Positions 55,832-64,000 of a stretch of DNA of 64,000 nucleotides are shown here, piece after piece. The stretch comes from Gordonia zhenghanii. Lineage in GTDB: Bacteria > Actinomycetota > Actinomycetes > Mycobacteriales > Mycobacteriaceae. The stretch is taken from NCBI RefSeq assembly GCF_021738965.1, contig NZ_JAKKOQ010000014.1:62001-126000 (forward strand), in the 5' to 3' direction. Position 1 is the stretch's first letter, and every line of letters starts with the position of its first letter. Position numbers and translations under genes: made by a program. The notes below the pieces were generated by a model, which saw only the letters and a list, made by a program, of their open reading frames with translations, was not told the DNA's origin and made no database searches.

Positions 55832-56872
55832 CTACAGAGTCGCCGTGTCGATGACGAATCGGTAGCGGACGTCGCTGGCGAGGACGCGCTCGTAGGCCTC
55901 GTTGATCTTGTCGGCAGAGATGAGTTCGGTCGCCGGCGCGATGCCGTGCTCGGCGCAGAAGTCGAGCATCTCCTGGGTCTCCTTGATGCCGCCGATGCTC
56001 GAGCCCGCGAACGACCGCCGGTTCGCGAACAGCGAGAACACGCGCATCGCGACGGGCTCGGGCGGCGCACCGACGTTCACCCACACGCCGTCGAGCCGCA
56101 GCGTCTTGACGTAGGCGTCGAAGTCGAGTTCGGCGCTGACCGTGTTGATGACGAGGTCGAACGAGTTGCGCAGCGACTTCAGCGTCTGCGGGTCGCTGGT
56201 CGCGTAGTAGTCCTTCGCACCGAACGCGAGACCGTCGTCCTTCTTGGACAGGGTCTGCGACAGCACGGTCACCTCCGCGCCCATCGCGGACGCGATCTTG
56301 ACGGCCATGTGGCCGAGACCGCCCATGCCGACGACGGCGACGCGCTTGCCGGGCCCCGCATTCCAATGTGCGAGAGGCGAATACGTGGTGATGCCCGCGC
56401 AGAGCAGCGGTGCGGCCGCCTCGTACGGGATCGATTCGGGGACGCGCAGGACGAAGTCCTTGTCGACCACGACGTGCGTCGAGTAGCCGCCCTGGGTGAT
56501 GGTGCCGTCGCGATCGACGGCGGCGTACGTGCCGATGTTCCCCTTCAGGCAGTACTGCTCCATGCCCGCCTTGCAGTTCTCGCATTCGCGGCACGAGTTG
56601 ACCATGCAGCCGACACCGACTCGGTCGCCGACGGCGAATTCGGTCACGTCGGAGCCGATCTCGGCGACTTCGCCGACGATCTCGTGGCCGACGACCTGCG
56701 GGTAGGTGACGGAGGACCACTCTTCACGGACGGTGTGGATGTCCGAGTGGCAGATGCCCGAGTAGCGGATGGCGATCAGGACGTCGGTCGCTCCGACGTC
56801 GCGGCGTTCGATGGTGGTCGGGACGAGCGGTTCGGTGGCGGACGTTGCGGCGTAAGCCTTTACGGTCAGCAA
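55832..56872 (-). CDS. Zinc-dependent NAD(P) alcohol dehydrogenase
   Basis: 346 residues of the cinnamyl/AdhC alcohol dehydrogenase type. The catalytic zinc site shows as GICHSDIH and [12 protein letters not shown]; structural zinc uses [15 protein letters not shown]. The Rossmann fold is [18 protein letters not shown] at 56872 is selected as the start, because AGGAG lies 5 bp upstream and no ATG is in range. It probably reduces aldehydes or oxidises primary alcohols. Divergent from the oxygenase gene, with 200 bp between. Confidence 0.88.
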   Translation of the reverse strand: MLTVKAYAATSATEPLVPTTIERRDVGATDVLIAIRYSGICHSDIHTVREEWSSVTYPQVVGHEIVGEVAEIGSDVTEFAVGDRVGVGCMVNSCRECENCKAGMEQYCLKGNIGTYAAVDRDGTITQGGYSTHVVVDKDFVLRVPESIPYEAAAPLLCAGITTYSPLAHWNAGPGKRVAVVGMGGLGHMAVKIASAMGAEVTVLSQTLSKKDDGLAFGAKDYYATSDPQTLKSLRNSFDLVINTVSAELDFDAYVKTLRLDGVWVNVGAPPEPVAMRVFSLFANRRSFAGSSIGGIKETQEMLDFCAEHGIAPATELISADKINEAYERVLASDVRYRFVIDTATL

Positions 56873-57075
56873 ATTCTCTCCTGAATCGAACTGATGAGCG
56901 TGGAATCTCTGGCGACGTCGGCGTCGAACCCGGTCGGAACCGAGGGATGATCGGCGGAGCGCGCACGAGACCGGAGTCTCGCGACGGTGGCGACGTCCTC
57001 CACCGATCGTACTCATGCGTGAGGGCGCATGCTCTGACGCGAACGTCACAGCGCCTGCGGTGGGACAATCGCGGT

Positions 57076-58065
57076 ATGCGCAACGCTGCACTCCCCGTCG
57101 TCGACATGTCGCTGCTCGACGGCGACGCCGACGACCTCGCCGAGTTCCGGACGCGACTCCTGGACGCCACGCACCGCGTCGGGTTCTTCTATCTCGTCGG
57201 ACACGGTGTCGCCGACGACGAGATCGACCGGATGTTCGCGGTGAGCCGGGACTTCTTCGCCCTCGACGACGCAGACAAACGGGACGTCGAGATGACGAAG
57301 AGTCCCCATTTCCGCGGCTACACGCGATTCGGCGGCGAGTACACGCAAGGCCAGATCGACTGGCGCGAACAGATCGACGTCGCGGCCGAGTATCCGCCGC
57401 TCGATGGCGACGACGACTTCCTGCTCCTCGACGGACCCAACCTCTGGCCTGCGGCACTTCCCGAACTGAAGACCGCCGTCGTCGACTGGCAGGAGCAGTG
57501 CGCGTCTATCGGCCTGCGCCTGATGCGCGCGTGGGCGAGCGCTCTCGGAGCACCACACGACGTGTTCGACTCGGGCTTCGCCGATCGCCCGTCCACCCTC
57601 CTGAAACTCATCAAGTACCCCGGACGCGACTCGGCCGACAACCAGGGCGTCGGCGCGCACAAGGATCCCGGGGTGCTCACCCTGCTGATGATCGAACCCG
57701 GCAAGGACGGGTTGCAGGTCCTGGGCGACACCTGGATCGACGTGCCGCCGCTGCCGGGCGCGTTCGTCGTCAACACCGGCGAGCTCATGGAGTGGGCCAC
57801 CGACGGATACCTGACGGCGACGATGCACCGCGTGGTTTCGCCGCCGGTCGGGCAGACCCGACTGTCGATCCCGTTCTTCTTCAACCCGGCGCTGTCGTCG
57901 TCGATGGCGCATCTGGACCTGCCGGAGGATCTGAGGTCCGCGGCCCGCGGCGTCACCGACGACCCCGACAATCCCATCTCGGCGACCTTCGGCGAGAACA
58001 TGTTGAAGGCCAGGCTGCGGGCTCACCCGGACGTGGCGCGGATCCACCATCCGCACCTCGTGTGA
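57076..58065 (+). CDS. 2OG-Fe(II) oxygenase of the isopenicillin N synthase-like family
   Basis: 329 residues. N-terminal DIOX_N domain ([26 protein letters not shown]), then the oxygenase jelly-roll with the iron ligands in [12 protein letters not shown] (His, Asp) and MHRVVSP (His), and the co-substrate-binding [10 protein letters not shown] (R..S). It uses iron, oxygen and normally 2-oxoglutarate to modify a small substrate. ATG at 57076. Stands alone; similar proteins are common and of mixed specificity, so the reaction is unknown. Confidence 0.85.
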   Translation: MRNAALPVVDMSLLDGDADDLAEFRTRLLDATHRVGFFYLVGHGVADDEIDRMFAVSRDFFALDDADKRDVEMTKSPHFRGYTRFGGEYTQGQIDWREQIDVAAEYPPLDGDDDFLLLDGPNLWPAALPELKTAVVDWQEQCASIGLRLMRAWASALGAPHDVFDSGFADRPSTLLKLIKYPGRDSADNQGVGAHKDPGVLTLLMIEPGKDGLQVLGDTWIDVPPLPGAFVVNTGELMEWATDGYLTATMHRVVSPPVGQTRLSIPFFFNPALSSSMAHLDLPEDLRSAARGVTDDPDNPISATFGENMLKARLRAHPDVARIHHPHLV

Positions 58066-58169
58066 CCTGACGAGCACCTGCCGCGATCACCGGCGGACGT
58101 AGGCGTTACATTTCTATGGACGTGTCAAACGTGATGGGCCGGACGAGGAAGAGAAGTGTCGAGTTGACC

Positions 58170-59015
58170 ATGCAGACCGCCGGAAAAGTGTTCGTCGTGA
58201 CGGGTGCGGGCAACGGGATCGGGCGAGAAGTCGCCTTAGAACTGGTGGCTCAGGGAGCGATCGTCGCCGCGGTCGACATCAACGAGGACGGCCTGCGCCA
58301 GACGGCGGACGTGGCAGGCACCCGACGAATCTCGACTCACGTCCTGGACATCTCCGACGACGACGCGGTGGCCGCCTTCCCGCAGACTGTCATCGACGCC
58401 CACGGGGCCGTCGACGGTCTGTTCAACATCGCGGGCATCGCGCAGGACTGCGAGAGCACCTCCGACATCACGTCCGGACGCATCGATGCGCTGATGGGCG
58501 TCAATTTCCACGGCACCGTCGCCATGACCCGCGCATTCCTTCCGCATCTCGCCGCCCGCCCCGAGGGCGGACGGATCATGCTGACCTCGAGCATGTCGGC
58601 GCTGGTTCCCGTCCCGGGCGCAGCCGTCTACGGCGCGTCGAAGGCAGCCGTCGCCTACTTCGGCTACGGGTTGGCGCAGGACCTGCGGCGTCAGTCGCCG
58701 TCGGTGAAGGCGACAACCGTGATACCGGGAACGATCTGGACCGATATCGTCCGCAACACCGCGCAGACCATGGGAGTGCCCGTCGCCGCCGCGAAGACGT
58801 TCGCCATGCCGGCCCGCAAGGCGGCCAAGAAGATGATCGCCGCGACGATGAAGGGCCGGACGTCCCTCGTCATCGGCAAGGACGCGCACTTCTATCGCGG
58901 CCTGACCCGAATCAGCTCACGGCTCGCCGAGCGCGTCTCGTACGTGCAGGTCGGAACGTTCGTCTACCGACAGAATTCTGCTTCCGGCGCGTCTGGGGCC
59001 GACTCGACGCCCTGA
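58170..59015 (+). CDS. Short-chain dehydrogenase/reductase
   Basis: 281 residues from the ATG at 58170. The frame is open to an ATG at 58116, adding 18 residues without family match; TTG at 58164 is a third choice. SDR motifs: VTGAGNGIGREVA, FNIAGIAQD, LTSSMSA and YGASKAA (Ser-Tyr-Lys). A basic C-terminal tail follows the core. It is the only gene in its unit and converges with the amidase gene 27 bp downstream. Substrate unknown. Confidence 0.85.
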   Translation: MQTAGKVFVVTGAGNGIGREVALELVAQGAIVAAVDINEDGLRQTADVAGTRRISTHVLDISDDDAVAAFPQTVIDAHGAVDGLFNIAGIAQDCESTSDITSGRIDALMGVNFHGTVAMTRAFLPHLAARPEGGRIMLTSSMSALVPVPGAAVYGASKAAVAYFGYGLAQDLRRQSPSVKATTVIPGTIWTDIVRNTAQTMGVPVAAAKTFAMPARKAAKKMIAATMKGRTSLVIGKDAHFYRGLTRISSRLAERVSYVQVGTFVYRQNSASGASGADSTP

Positions 59016-59042
59016 CCCGCCAGTCCCGTCACGCCAGTCCCG

Positions 59043-60509
59043 TCACGCCGGTGGCGGGACCCAGCCTCCGAGTCGTCGTTCGACTTCTTGAGCAGCGGCG
59101 ATCGTGACGTGGTCGTTCCCGGGTGTGCCGACGATCTGGGTGCCGAGCGGCAGTCCGCGACGGTCGAGGCCGAGCGGGACCTGGGTGACGGGGAGCCCGA
59201 GCAAGTTGAACACCGCTGCCCCGCCGAACAGCCAGGGACGTGCGAGAGTCCCGTTGTGGCGTGGAGCGACCCTCGGGAACGGCGGGTGGAGCAGCACGCC
59301 GTCGCCGATCGCCTCGTCGATCTCCGCGGCCAACGCATCGGCCGCGGCGGCGATCTTCCGCTGAGCGACGTCCGGCACCACGCCTGCGATGCGGTCGCCG
59401 ATGATCGCCAGCTTCAGCTGGGGGCTGTGTGCGCGGACCCACGCCGGTCGACGACCCTCATAGGGCGACTCCGCGAACAGGTTGAACAACTCGCCGACAG
59501 GATGGCCTGCGTGCCTCCGCAATTCGAGCAGATAGAACTGCGCTGCCCGACGCAGCGCGGGAAGCTGCACGTGGCGTACCTCGCCGCCTGCGTCGGCGAG
59601 AACCTGCGCTGCGCGGTCGCGTGCGGCGACCAGATCCGCCGAGATCGGACGCAGATAGGTGGACTGCTCGGGGATGATGACCGGCCTGCCGTCGAAGGCC
59701 ACGCTCGTCGGATCGGGAAGGTCGGCGGCATCGGCCATGATGCGCAGCAGCGGCATCAGGTCTTCGGCTCTGCGGGCGAGGGGGCCGATGGTCTCCATGG
59801 GATCGGTGTCGGTGTCGGAGTACTCCGTGAGCGACGGGAGCTGCTCGGTGCTTGGCACCAGTCCCGGCGTCGGCTTGTGTCCGAAAACGCCGCAGAAGAA
59901 GGCCGGGATCCGGATGGATCCACCCGTGTCGGCGCCTACCCCGAAGGGTGCGCCGCCCGCACCGACCGCCGAGCCCTCGCCGCCCGACGATCCGCCTGCC
60001 ACGCGCGAGCGGTCGTACGGATTTCCGGTTCGGCCGTAGACCGCGTTGTAACTCTCGATTCCCAGGCAGAGCTCGGCAGTGTTCGTCACGGCGATCACGA
60101 TCGCCCCGGCGGCGCGCAGCCTCGCGACCGCGACCGCGTCGGCGCTCGACCGGATTCCGCGACGACTCGCCAACCCGCCGGTGTACGGCATGTCGGCGAC
60201 GGGGATCGACTCCTTGACGGTGAACGGCACGCCGAGCAGCGGCGGCAACGAATCCGTCGCGGACGCAGCGGCGACGACCCGGTCTGCGTCGTCGGCCTCG
60301 ACGAGCGCCTGCTCGAAGCGATCCTCGGCGACCGCCCCCAGATCGGTACGACGGCGCAACGTCGCGATGTGCTCCTGCACCGCTCGGCGCGAGGTGAGTC
60401 GACTCGACCGAATCGCTGCAGCGAGCTCCAGGGCCGACGCCGTCGTGACGGTCTCACTATCAGTCCAGGTCGAGTCGTCATCGTCATCGGAGGTGCGGGG
60501 CGATTGCAT
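59043..60509 (-). CDS. Amidase (amidase-signature family)
   Basis: 488 residues. The catalytic Lys is in GVPFTVKES, and the cis-Ser/nucleophile Ser loop reads AGGSSGGEGSAVGAGGAPFG, then GADTGGSIRIPA. These belong to amidase-signature enzymes, which hydrolyse carboxamides such as indoleacetamide or other small amides. The first 30 residues are Asp/Ser-rich and weakly ordered. ATG at 60509. It runs in the same direction as the CotH cassette, 48 bp downstream of it. Confidence 0.87.
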   Translation of the reverse strand: MQSPRTSDDDDDSTWTDSETVTTASALELAAAIRSSRLTSRRAVQEHIATLRRRTDLGAVAEDRFEQALVEADDADRVVAAASATDSLPPLLGVPFTVKESIPVADMPYTGGLASRRGIRSSADAVAVARLRAAGAIVIAVTNTAELCLGIESYNAVYGRTGNPYDRSRVAGGSSGGEGSAVGAGGAPFGVGADTGGSIRIPAFFCGVFGHKPTPGLVPSTEQLPSLTEYSDTDTDPMETIGPLARRAEDLMPLLRIMADAADLPDPTSVAFDGRPVIIPEQSTYLRPISADLVAARDRAAQVLADAGGEVRHVQLPALRRAAQFYLLELRRHAGHPVGELFNLFAESPYEGRRPAWVRAHSPQLKLAIIGDRIAGVVPDVAQRKIAAAADALAAEIDEAIGDGVLLHPPFPRVAPRHNGTLARPWLFGGAAVFNLLGLPVTQVPLGLDRRGLPLGTQIVGTPGNDHVTIAAAQEVERRLGGWVPPPA

Positions 60510-60556
60510 CGCTAGACCCTAACAGCGCCGCTCACAACGAACGCGCGGAGAACCCG

Positions 60557-62191
60557 TCACGAGTCGGCTCCGCTTCGGATCGGCGCGAGCGCATCGCGAC
60601 GCTGGGTGATCCACGAGCGCAGCGTGTTCACCTCCGTCGCGAGCTTCGCGGCCGTCGTCTCCTCACTGACCGGGACCGTTGATGCGAGGTGATCCAACGT
60701 GTCCGTGGCGGTCGAGTCCCCGTATGTCTTGTCGTACATCCTCCAGTAGGCATCGTCATAGGTCGACGTGAACTTCTTGGACGCCAGGAAGCGGGTCTTC
60801 AGTTCATTACCGCCTCGCATACCGCCGGGCTTCTCATCGCCGCCTGGCCTGTCGCCTGCGGGTTTGTCGCCGCCGGGCGCGCCTGCCGCTGCGCGCGCAT
60901 CCGCCGGGTCTCCCCCGGCATTGCGCCCGCCGGGGCCACCCATGCCACCGCCCATCGAGATCGTGTCGTGCGGTCCCGCGCTCGCATCGCCCTGCATGGC
61001 GAGGTTCAGGTCCCAGGAGATCACCGACAGCTTCGTGGATCGCAGGTCGTACCAGAGGTAGTAGTTCTGCCCCGGCCCCGACATGTCGTCCATGTTCGAC
61101 AGCAGGTTCTGGGTGGCCAGGTACTCGGCGAACGAGTCGACGTCCACCCAGTCGGCCAGGTGCTCGTCGAACTCGGCGTCGTCGGCCGACTTCATCCACT
61201 TCAGGAACTTGATGATGGGTTCGAGGTTCCCGTTGCCGTCCGAGTTGATCTGCTTGAACTGGTCCGAATAGGAGGACTGGTCGTCGTCGACGTACTCGAA
61301 CCGCGACGATGCGTCCGCCTTGAACAGGTACCCGTCCGAGTCGAACAGCGAGTCGGCGTAACCGGCGTCCGGGTGCTCCAACAGCAGGCGGGTGGTGGTT
61401 TGGCTGTCGTTCACCGAGTACACGGTGTACGCGTAACGCTGGGTCGGCTGTCCCGTCTCCTCGGTCAGCGAGAGCGCCATCGCCTCGTTCAGCACCGGCG
61501 ATCCAGGACGTACCGACAACTGCGTCATGCCCTGATACGCCCGACCCTCAGCGTTCTTGTCGAAGCTGATCAGCAGCGGGAGCGACGCGGGATCGTCAGC
61601 AGACAGAGTGGTGAATCCACCTGGGCCGCCGGGTATCTGCATGCCTCGCTGTCCTTCTGCTTGTTGTCCTTCTGCTTGTTGTTCCTGCCCCGGCGCGCCC
61701 GGCAGCTGAGCTTGGTTCTGTCCCATCCCGGCCGGCGGCTCGGCGCCCGGTGGCATCCCCATCCCGCCGGGGCCCTTCCGGCCTCCGCTGCGAAGGCTCA
61801 TCAGCGTCGAGTTGCCCTTCAGCCGTACGCCCACGTCGTCGACGACAGTTCCGTCGATGGTCACGTCGGCGGAGACCCACTTCTTCTCACCGTTCTTCGC
61901 GTACTCGTCCATCATGTCGGCGTACTCCGCGTCGGCGATCTTGAGCGAGAACTCGTGATCGACGGAGTCGTCGAACAGGTCGACGGTGCCCACGATGTCG
62001 TCAGTCACGTCCGAGCTCGTCACCCGCTCGTCGCCGCTGATCAGCGGCCGGACCGTCATGGTCCCCATCGTCACGATCACGACGACGGCGAAGACCACGA
62101 GCGCCGCGGGCCACTTCCAGTGCCGGCGGATCCGAGTGGGGATCCGATGGCGGAGTCGGCGGCGCGGGGTCGACACGTCGCGCGACGCCAT
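60557..62191 (-). CDS. CotH-kinase-family protein with N-terminal membrane anchor
   Basis: 544 residues from the ATG at 62191, overlapping the DUF4956 stop. A basic head, membrane helix (WPAALVVFAVVVIVTMGTM), then a CotH domain: DVTIDGTVVDDVGVRLKGNS, FDKNAEGRAYQGMTQLSVRP, LFDSDGYLFKADA and VISWDLNLAMQGDAS. Met/Gln/Gly/Pro-rich disordered inserts lie after residue 140 and again near 430. CotH proteins are atypical kinases that phosphorylate proteins outside the cytoplasm. Forms a unit with DUF4956 and VTC genes. Confidence 0.85.
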   Translation of the reverse strand: MASRDVSTPRRRLRHRIPTRIRRHWKWPAALVVFAVVVIVTMGTMTVRPLISGDERVTSSDVTDDIVGTVDLFDDSVDHEFSLKIADAEYADMMDEYAKNGEKKWVSADVTIDGTVVDDVGVRLKGNSTLMSLRSGGRKGPGGMGMPPGAEPPAGMGQNQAQLPGAPGQEQQAEGQQAEGQRGMQIPGGPGGFTTLSADDPASLPLLISFDKNAEGRAYQGMTQLSVRPGSPVLNEAMALSLTEETGQPTQRYAYTVYSVNDSQTTTRLLLEHPDAGYADSLFDSDGYLFKADASSRFEYVDDDQSSYSDQFKQINSDGNGNLEPIIKFLKWMKSADDAEFDEHLADWVDVDSFAEYLATQNLLSNMDDMSGPGQNYYLWYDLRSTKLSVISWDLNLAMQGDASAGPHDTISMGGGMGGPGGRNAGGDPADARAAAGAPGGDKPAGDRPGGDEKPGGMRGGNELKTRFLASKKFTSTYDDAYWRMYDKTYGDSTATDTLDHLASTVPVSEETTAAKLATEVNTLRSWITQRRDALAPIRSGADS

Positions 62192-62868
62192 CACAGATCT
62201 GTCTGGTCGTAACCGGTGAGAACTGTGACGCGTTGCCCGGAGTTGACCTCGTTCAGCGCCGACACCAGATCCCCCGATTTGCGGCCCTTCTTGAGTTGGG
62301 CCGTGAAGTACATTTCGTTGAGCGCGCCTGCTCGTACCGATTCGGTGGACACGAGCTCGTGCTCGGAACAGAACTCGATCAGCACGTCCTCGATGCGCGC
62401 GGCGTACGCCTGCTCCGGAGGGACCTGAACCTTGACGACCTGCCGCTGGACGTCGAGTTTGTACCAGTTCATCTTGCTCATCACGATGAGCACCAGGCAG
62501 ATGGTCACCGTCGCCGCGATCGCCAGCACGTAGAAGCGTGTGCCGGTCGTCATGCCGACCGCCATCACCAGGAAGATGAATCCGACGTCGCGGGTCTCCT
62601 TGATCGCGTTCCGGAATCGGACCACCGACAGGGCGCCGACGAGCGCGAACGCTCGAGCGATGTTCGAGCCGACCACGAGCATGATGAGGGCGATCACCAT
62701 TCCGACCAGGACGAGCGTCTGCACGTACGACTGGCTGTACGACACGTTCTTGTGGGTGAAGCGGTAGACCCACCCGATCGTCGCCGAGAGGACGAACGAC
62801 AGGGCGAGCGCCACGACGATGTCGAGGGTGCTGAACGTGCCGCTCAGATCTTGGAAGTCAAAGTTCAC
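62191..62868 (-). CDS. DUF4956 membrane protein
   Basis: 225 residues with about four helices (VALALSFVLSATIGWVYRF; LVLVGMVIALIMLVVGSNIA; VGFIFLVMAVGMTTGTRFYVL; ATVTICLVLIVM) and a C-terminal soluble domain of about 90 residues. SVVRFRNAIKETRDVGFIFL is the family hallmark. The reaction is unknown. It lies between the VTC and CotH genes: a 40-bp gap and a 1-bp stop/start overlap. It may be a membrane partner of the polyphosphate-type enzyme. Confidence 0.85.
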   Translation of the reverse strand: MNFDFQDLSGTFSTLDIVVALALSFVLSATIGWVYRFTHKNVSYSQSYVQTLVLVGMVIALIMLVVGSNIARAFALVGALSVVRFRNAIKETRDVGFIFLVMAVGMTTGTRFYVLAIAATVTICLVLIVMSKMNWYKLDVQRQVVKVQVPPEQAYAARIEDVLIEFCSEHELVSTESVRAGALNEMYFTAQLKKGRKSGDLVSALNEVNSGQRVTVLTGYDQTDL

Positions 62869-62908
62869 GAATTACCTCTGTGAGTTGTTGATTGTTCTGC
62901 GCTGACCG

Positions 62909-63829
62909 CTAGGAAGCGGGAACGCTGGTGGCGTCCTCGAGGAGCTCTGAAGACACGACGGCGGACTCGCCGTCAGAGGCGATGAGTTCGGGAGGTCCGA
63001 GGATTGACCGTGGCGCCAGCCCGAACCCCTCTACGGACTGGCAGTACTTGGACACGCGGACCACCGACATGTTCAGTCGGGCAGTCAGATCGGTCGTCCA
63101 GTAGGGCACTCGCTCGTTGGCCTTCAGTTCGACGATCGCCAGGTGCGGCGGAATGATGAACCGGTTCTCCCCGCCCGACGCGAACGCGAAGTCTCGGTCC
63201 CTGCCGTGGACCTTGTGATCGATCGTCACTCGCAGACCGACGTCAGCATCCCGACCGATGAACGCTTCCCGCAGATAGCCGGTCGTCACGATCGGACGTA
63301 GGTCGAGGTCGCCGATGAGCATCGTGACCTCCTCGGCGAACGCTCGCTGCCGCGGGCTCCAGTCGAGGTCTTCCCCGTCGTGCAGCCACCGACATGCGTC
63401 TCCGTACGACAGCGCGATCCGCCTCTTCTGCGTGACCCGATTGACGCGCTGTTTGATCTCCACCTGAACCGGTGTGTCGGCAGTGCACTCGGACGGCGCA
63501 CCGTACAGACGCATTCGGAGTTTTCGACGGAACTTGAGGCCTTCGATCTTCTCCCAGTAGAAGCGCAGCGATTGCGTGTCGTAGTACAGCGAGGTCACCG
63601 GGTAGCCGCCGATCGGCGAGTACGGGTCGATGTCCATCTGTGTGGCGAGAGCCTCGCGCAACGCGGGCACATCCCATTCGTCGATCAAGTACTTGATCTC
63701 GTACCTGTTGAACGAGTGGAGTCTGCTGGCCGTAGCGAGGTATCCCGCCGACGCGTGTTCGTCTGCGCCGCCGCTCCCCGTTTCCTCGGGGTCCTTATGC
63801 GCGGTTCGCCGGAATCGGAAACGTGACAT
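62909..63829 (-). CDS. VTC-domain (polyphosphate-polymerase-like) protein
   Basis: 306 residues of a VTC4-like tunnel-fold (CYTH superfamily) domain. FNRYEIKYLIDEWDVPALR opens the fold; VTSLYYDTQSLRFYWEKIEG, KFRRKLRMRLYG and QVEIKQRVNRVTQKRR are the basic strand clusters, and HLAIVELKANERVPYW the acidic metal site. VTC4 makes polyphosphate from ATP. This bacterial form lacks SPX and membrane parts. First gene of the cassette with DUF4956 and CotH. ATG at 63829. Confidence 0.85.
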   Translation of the reverse strand: MSRFRFRRTAHKDPEETGSGGADEHASAGYLATASRLHSFNRYEIKYLIDEWDVPALREALATQMDIDPYSPIGGYPVTSLYYDTQSLRFYWEKIEGLKFRRKLRMRLYGAPSECTADTPVQVEIKQRVNRVTQKRRIALSYGDACRWLHDGEDLDWSPRQRAFAEEVTMLIGDLDLRPIVTTGYLREAFIGRDADVGLRVTIDHKVHGRDRDFAFASGGENRFIIPPHLAIVELKANERVPYWTTDLTARLNMSVVRVSKYCQSVEGFGLAPRSILGPPELIASDGESAVVSSELLEDATSVPAS

Positions 63830-63875
63830 TGAGTCGCTGTCCTAAACTTGAGCTTACGAATTGCTGAACGGCCCT

Positions 63876-64000
63876 ATGCAATCCGGTGAACCTGCCCGTT
63901 GGCGGGGACGAACCTACCAATCTCCTGTGAGTATCGGCCCGGACTTCCGCGTCGAGAAGGTCCCGGATGCCGAGCGTCAGGCGCACTCAGCGGCTGTCCA
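63876..64000 (+). CDS. Start of a gene cut by the right edge
   Basis: An open frame starts with ATG at 63876 and stays open to the last base; a GTG at 63927 in the same frame is another candidate start. The 41 visible residues begin MQSGEPARWRGRTYQSPVS and are hydrophilic, with no signal sequence. No strong ribosome-binding site is visible for the ATG. It diverges from the VTC gene. Too little is seen to name a family. Confidence 0.35.
   Translation, partial: MQSGEPARWRGRTYQSPVSIGPDFRVEKVPDAERQAHSAAV

Noticed and set aside
58116-58169. 18-residue N-terminal extension of the SDR at 58170
   Set aside because: MDVSNVMGRTRKRSVELT has no match to SDR starts; kept only as a possible alternative.

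Overview
The window is high-GC actinobacterial DNA of the order Mycobacteriales, most likely Gordonia or a close relative. Three things point there: the origin-proximal block ppiA, PH-domain protein, crgA, trpG, pknB, pknA, pbpA, rodA, pstP, fhaB, fhaA, tRNA-Leu, in the order known from Mycobacterium; a complete yrbE/mce operon; and many dispersed repeats with the core GGTCGAGCGRAGTCGAGACC, which I associate with Gordonia genomes. The genus is an inference from reading, not from a search.

Layout. 1-4179: a membrane protein fragment, a hypothetical protein and a four-gene ABC importer that looks like the ectoine/hydroxyectoine system EhuBCDA. 4822-6849: NADP-type glutamate dehydrogenase behind a possible GlnR site, then two very small membrane proteins. 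6998-12045: two paralogous lipoproteins, a thioesterase, two TetR regulators and a DHA2-type drug exporter. 12220-16643: an oxidative module (acyl-CoA dehydrogenase-like flavoprotein, MpaB/rubber-oxygenase-like protein, TetR, F420-type LLM oxidoreductase). 17083-26458: a minus-strand mce operon (two YrbE permeases, six MCE proteins, one Mce-associated protein, one membrane protein), with a divergent TetR at 26728. 27368-31868: BenE-type transporter, SDR, MBL-fold hydrolase and AraC regulator. 32191-33980: DinB protein, secreted esterase and tRNA-Leu(CAG), followed by an unusual block of nested palindromes. 34237-47095: the cell-division/cell-wall signalling block (FHA proteins, PP2C phosphatase, RodA, PbpA, PknA, PknB), then TrpG, CrgA, a PH-domain protein, a rhomboid protease and cyclophilin. 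47214-60509: DUF4190-like protein, secretory lipase, PhoX phosphatase, GlcD/GlcF fusion dehydrogenase, siderophore-binding lipoprotein, alcohol dehydrogenase, 2OG-Fe(II) oxygenase, SDR and amidase. 60557-63829: a CotH kinase / DUF4956 / VTC-domain cassette, and the start of one more gene at the right edge.

How they work together. fhaA to pknB is one tightly overlapping operon for phospho-regulated peptidoglycan synthesis and polar growth. The mce genes overlap mostly by 4 bp or a little more and should build one lipid importer. The MFS/TetR pair and the oxidative module each carry a strong palindrome at the promoter, which suggests local repressor control.

The most unusual non-coding signals are: the nested palindromes next to tRNA-Leu (33765-33891); the dispersed repeat arrays, which sit in four convergent gaps and one divergent gap and in two places form long hairpins; and a DnaA-box-like cluster with a long inverted repeat downstream of crgA (45176-45240).
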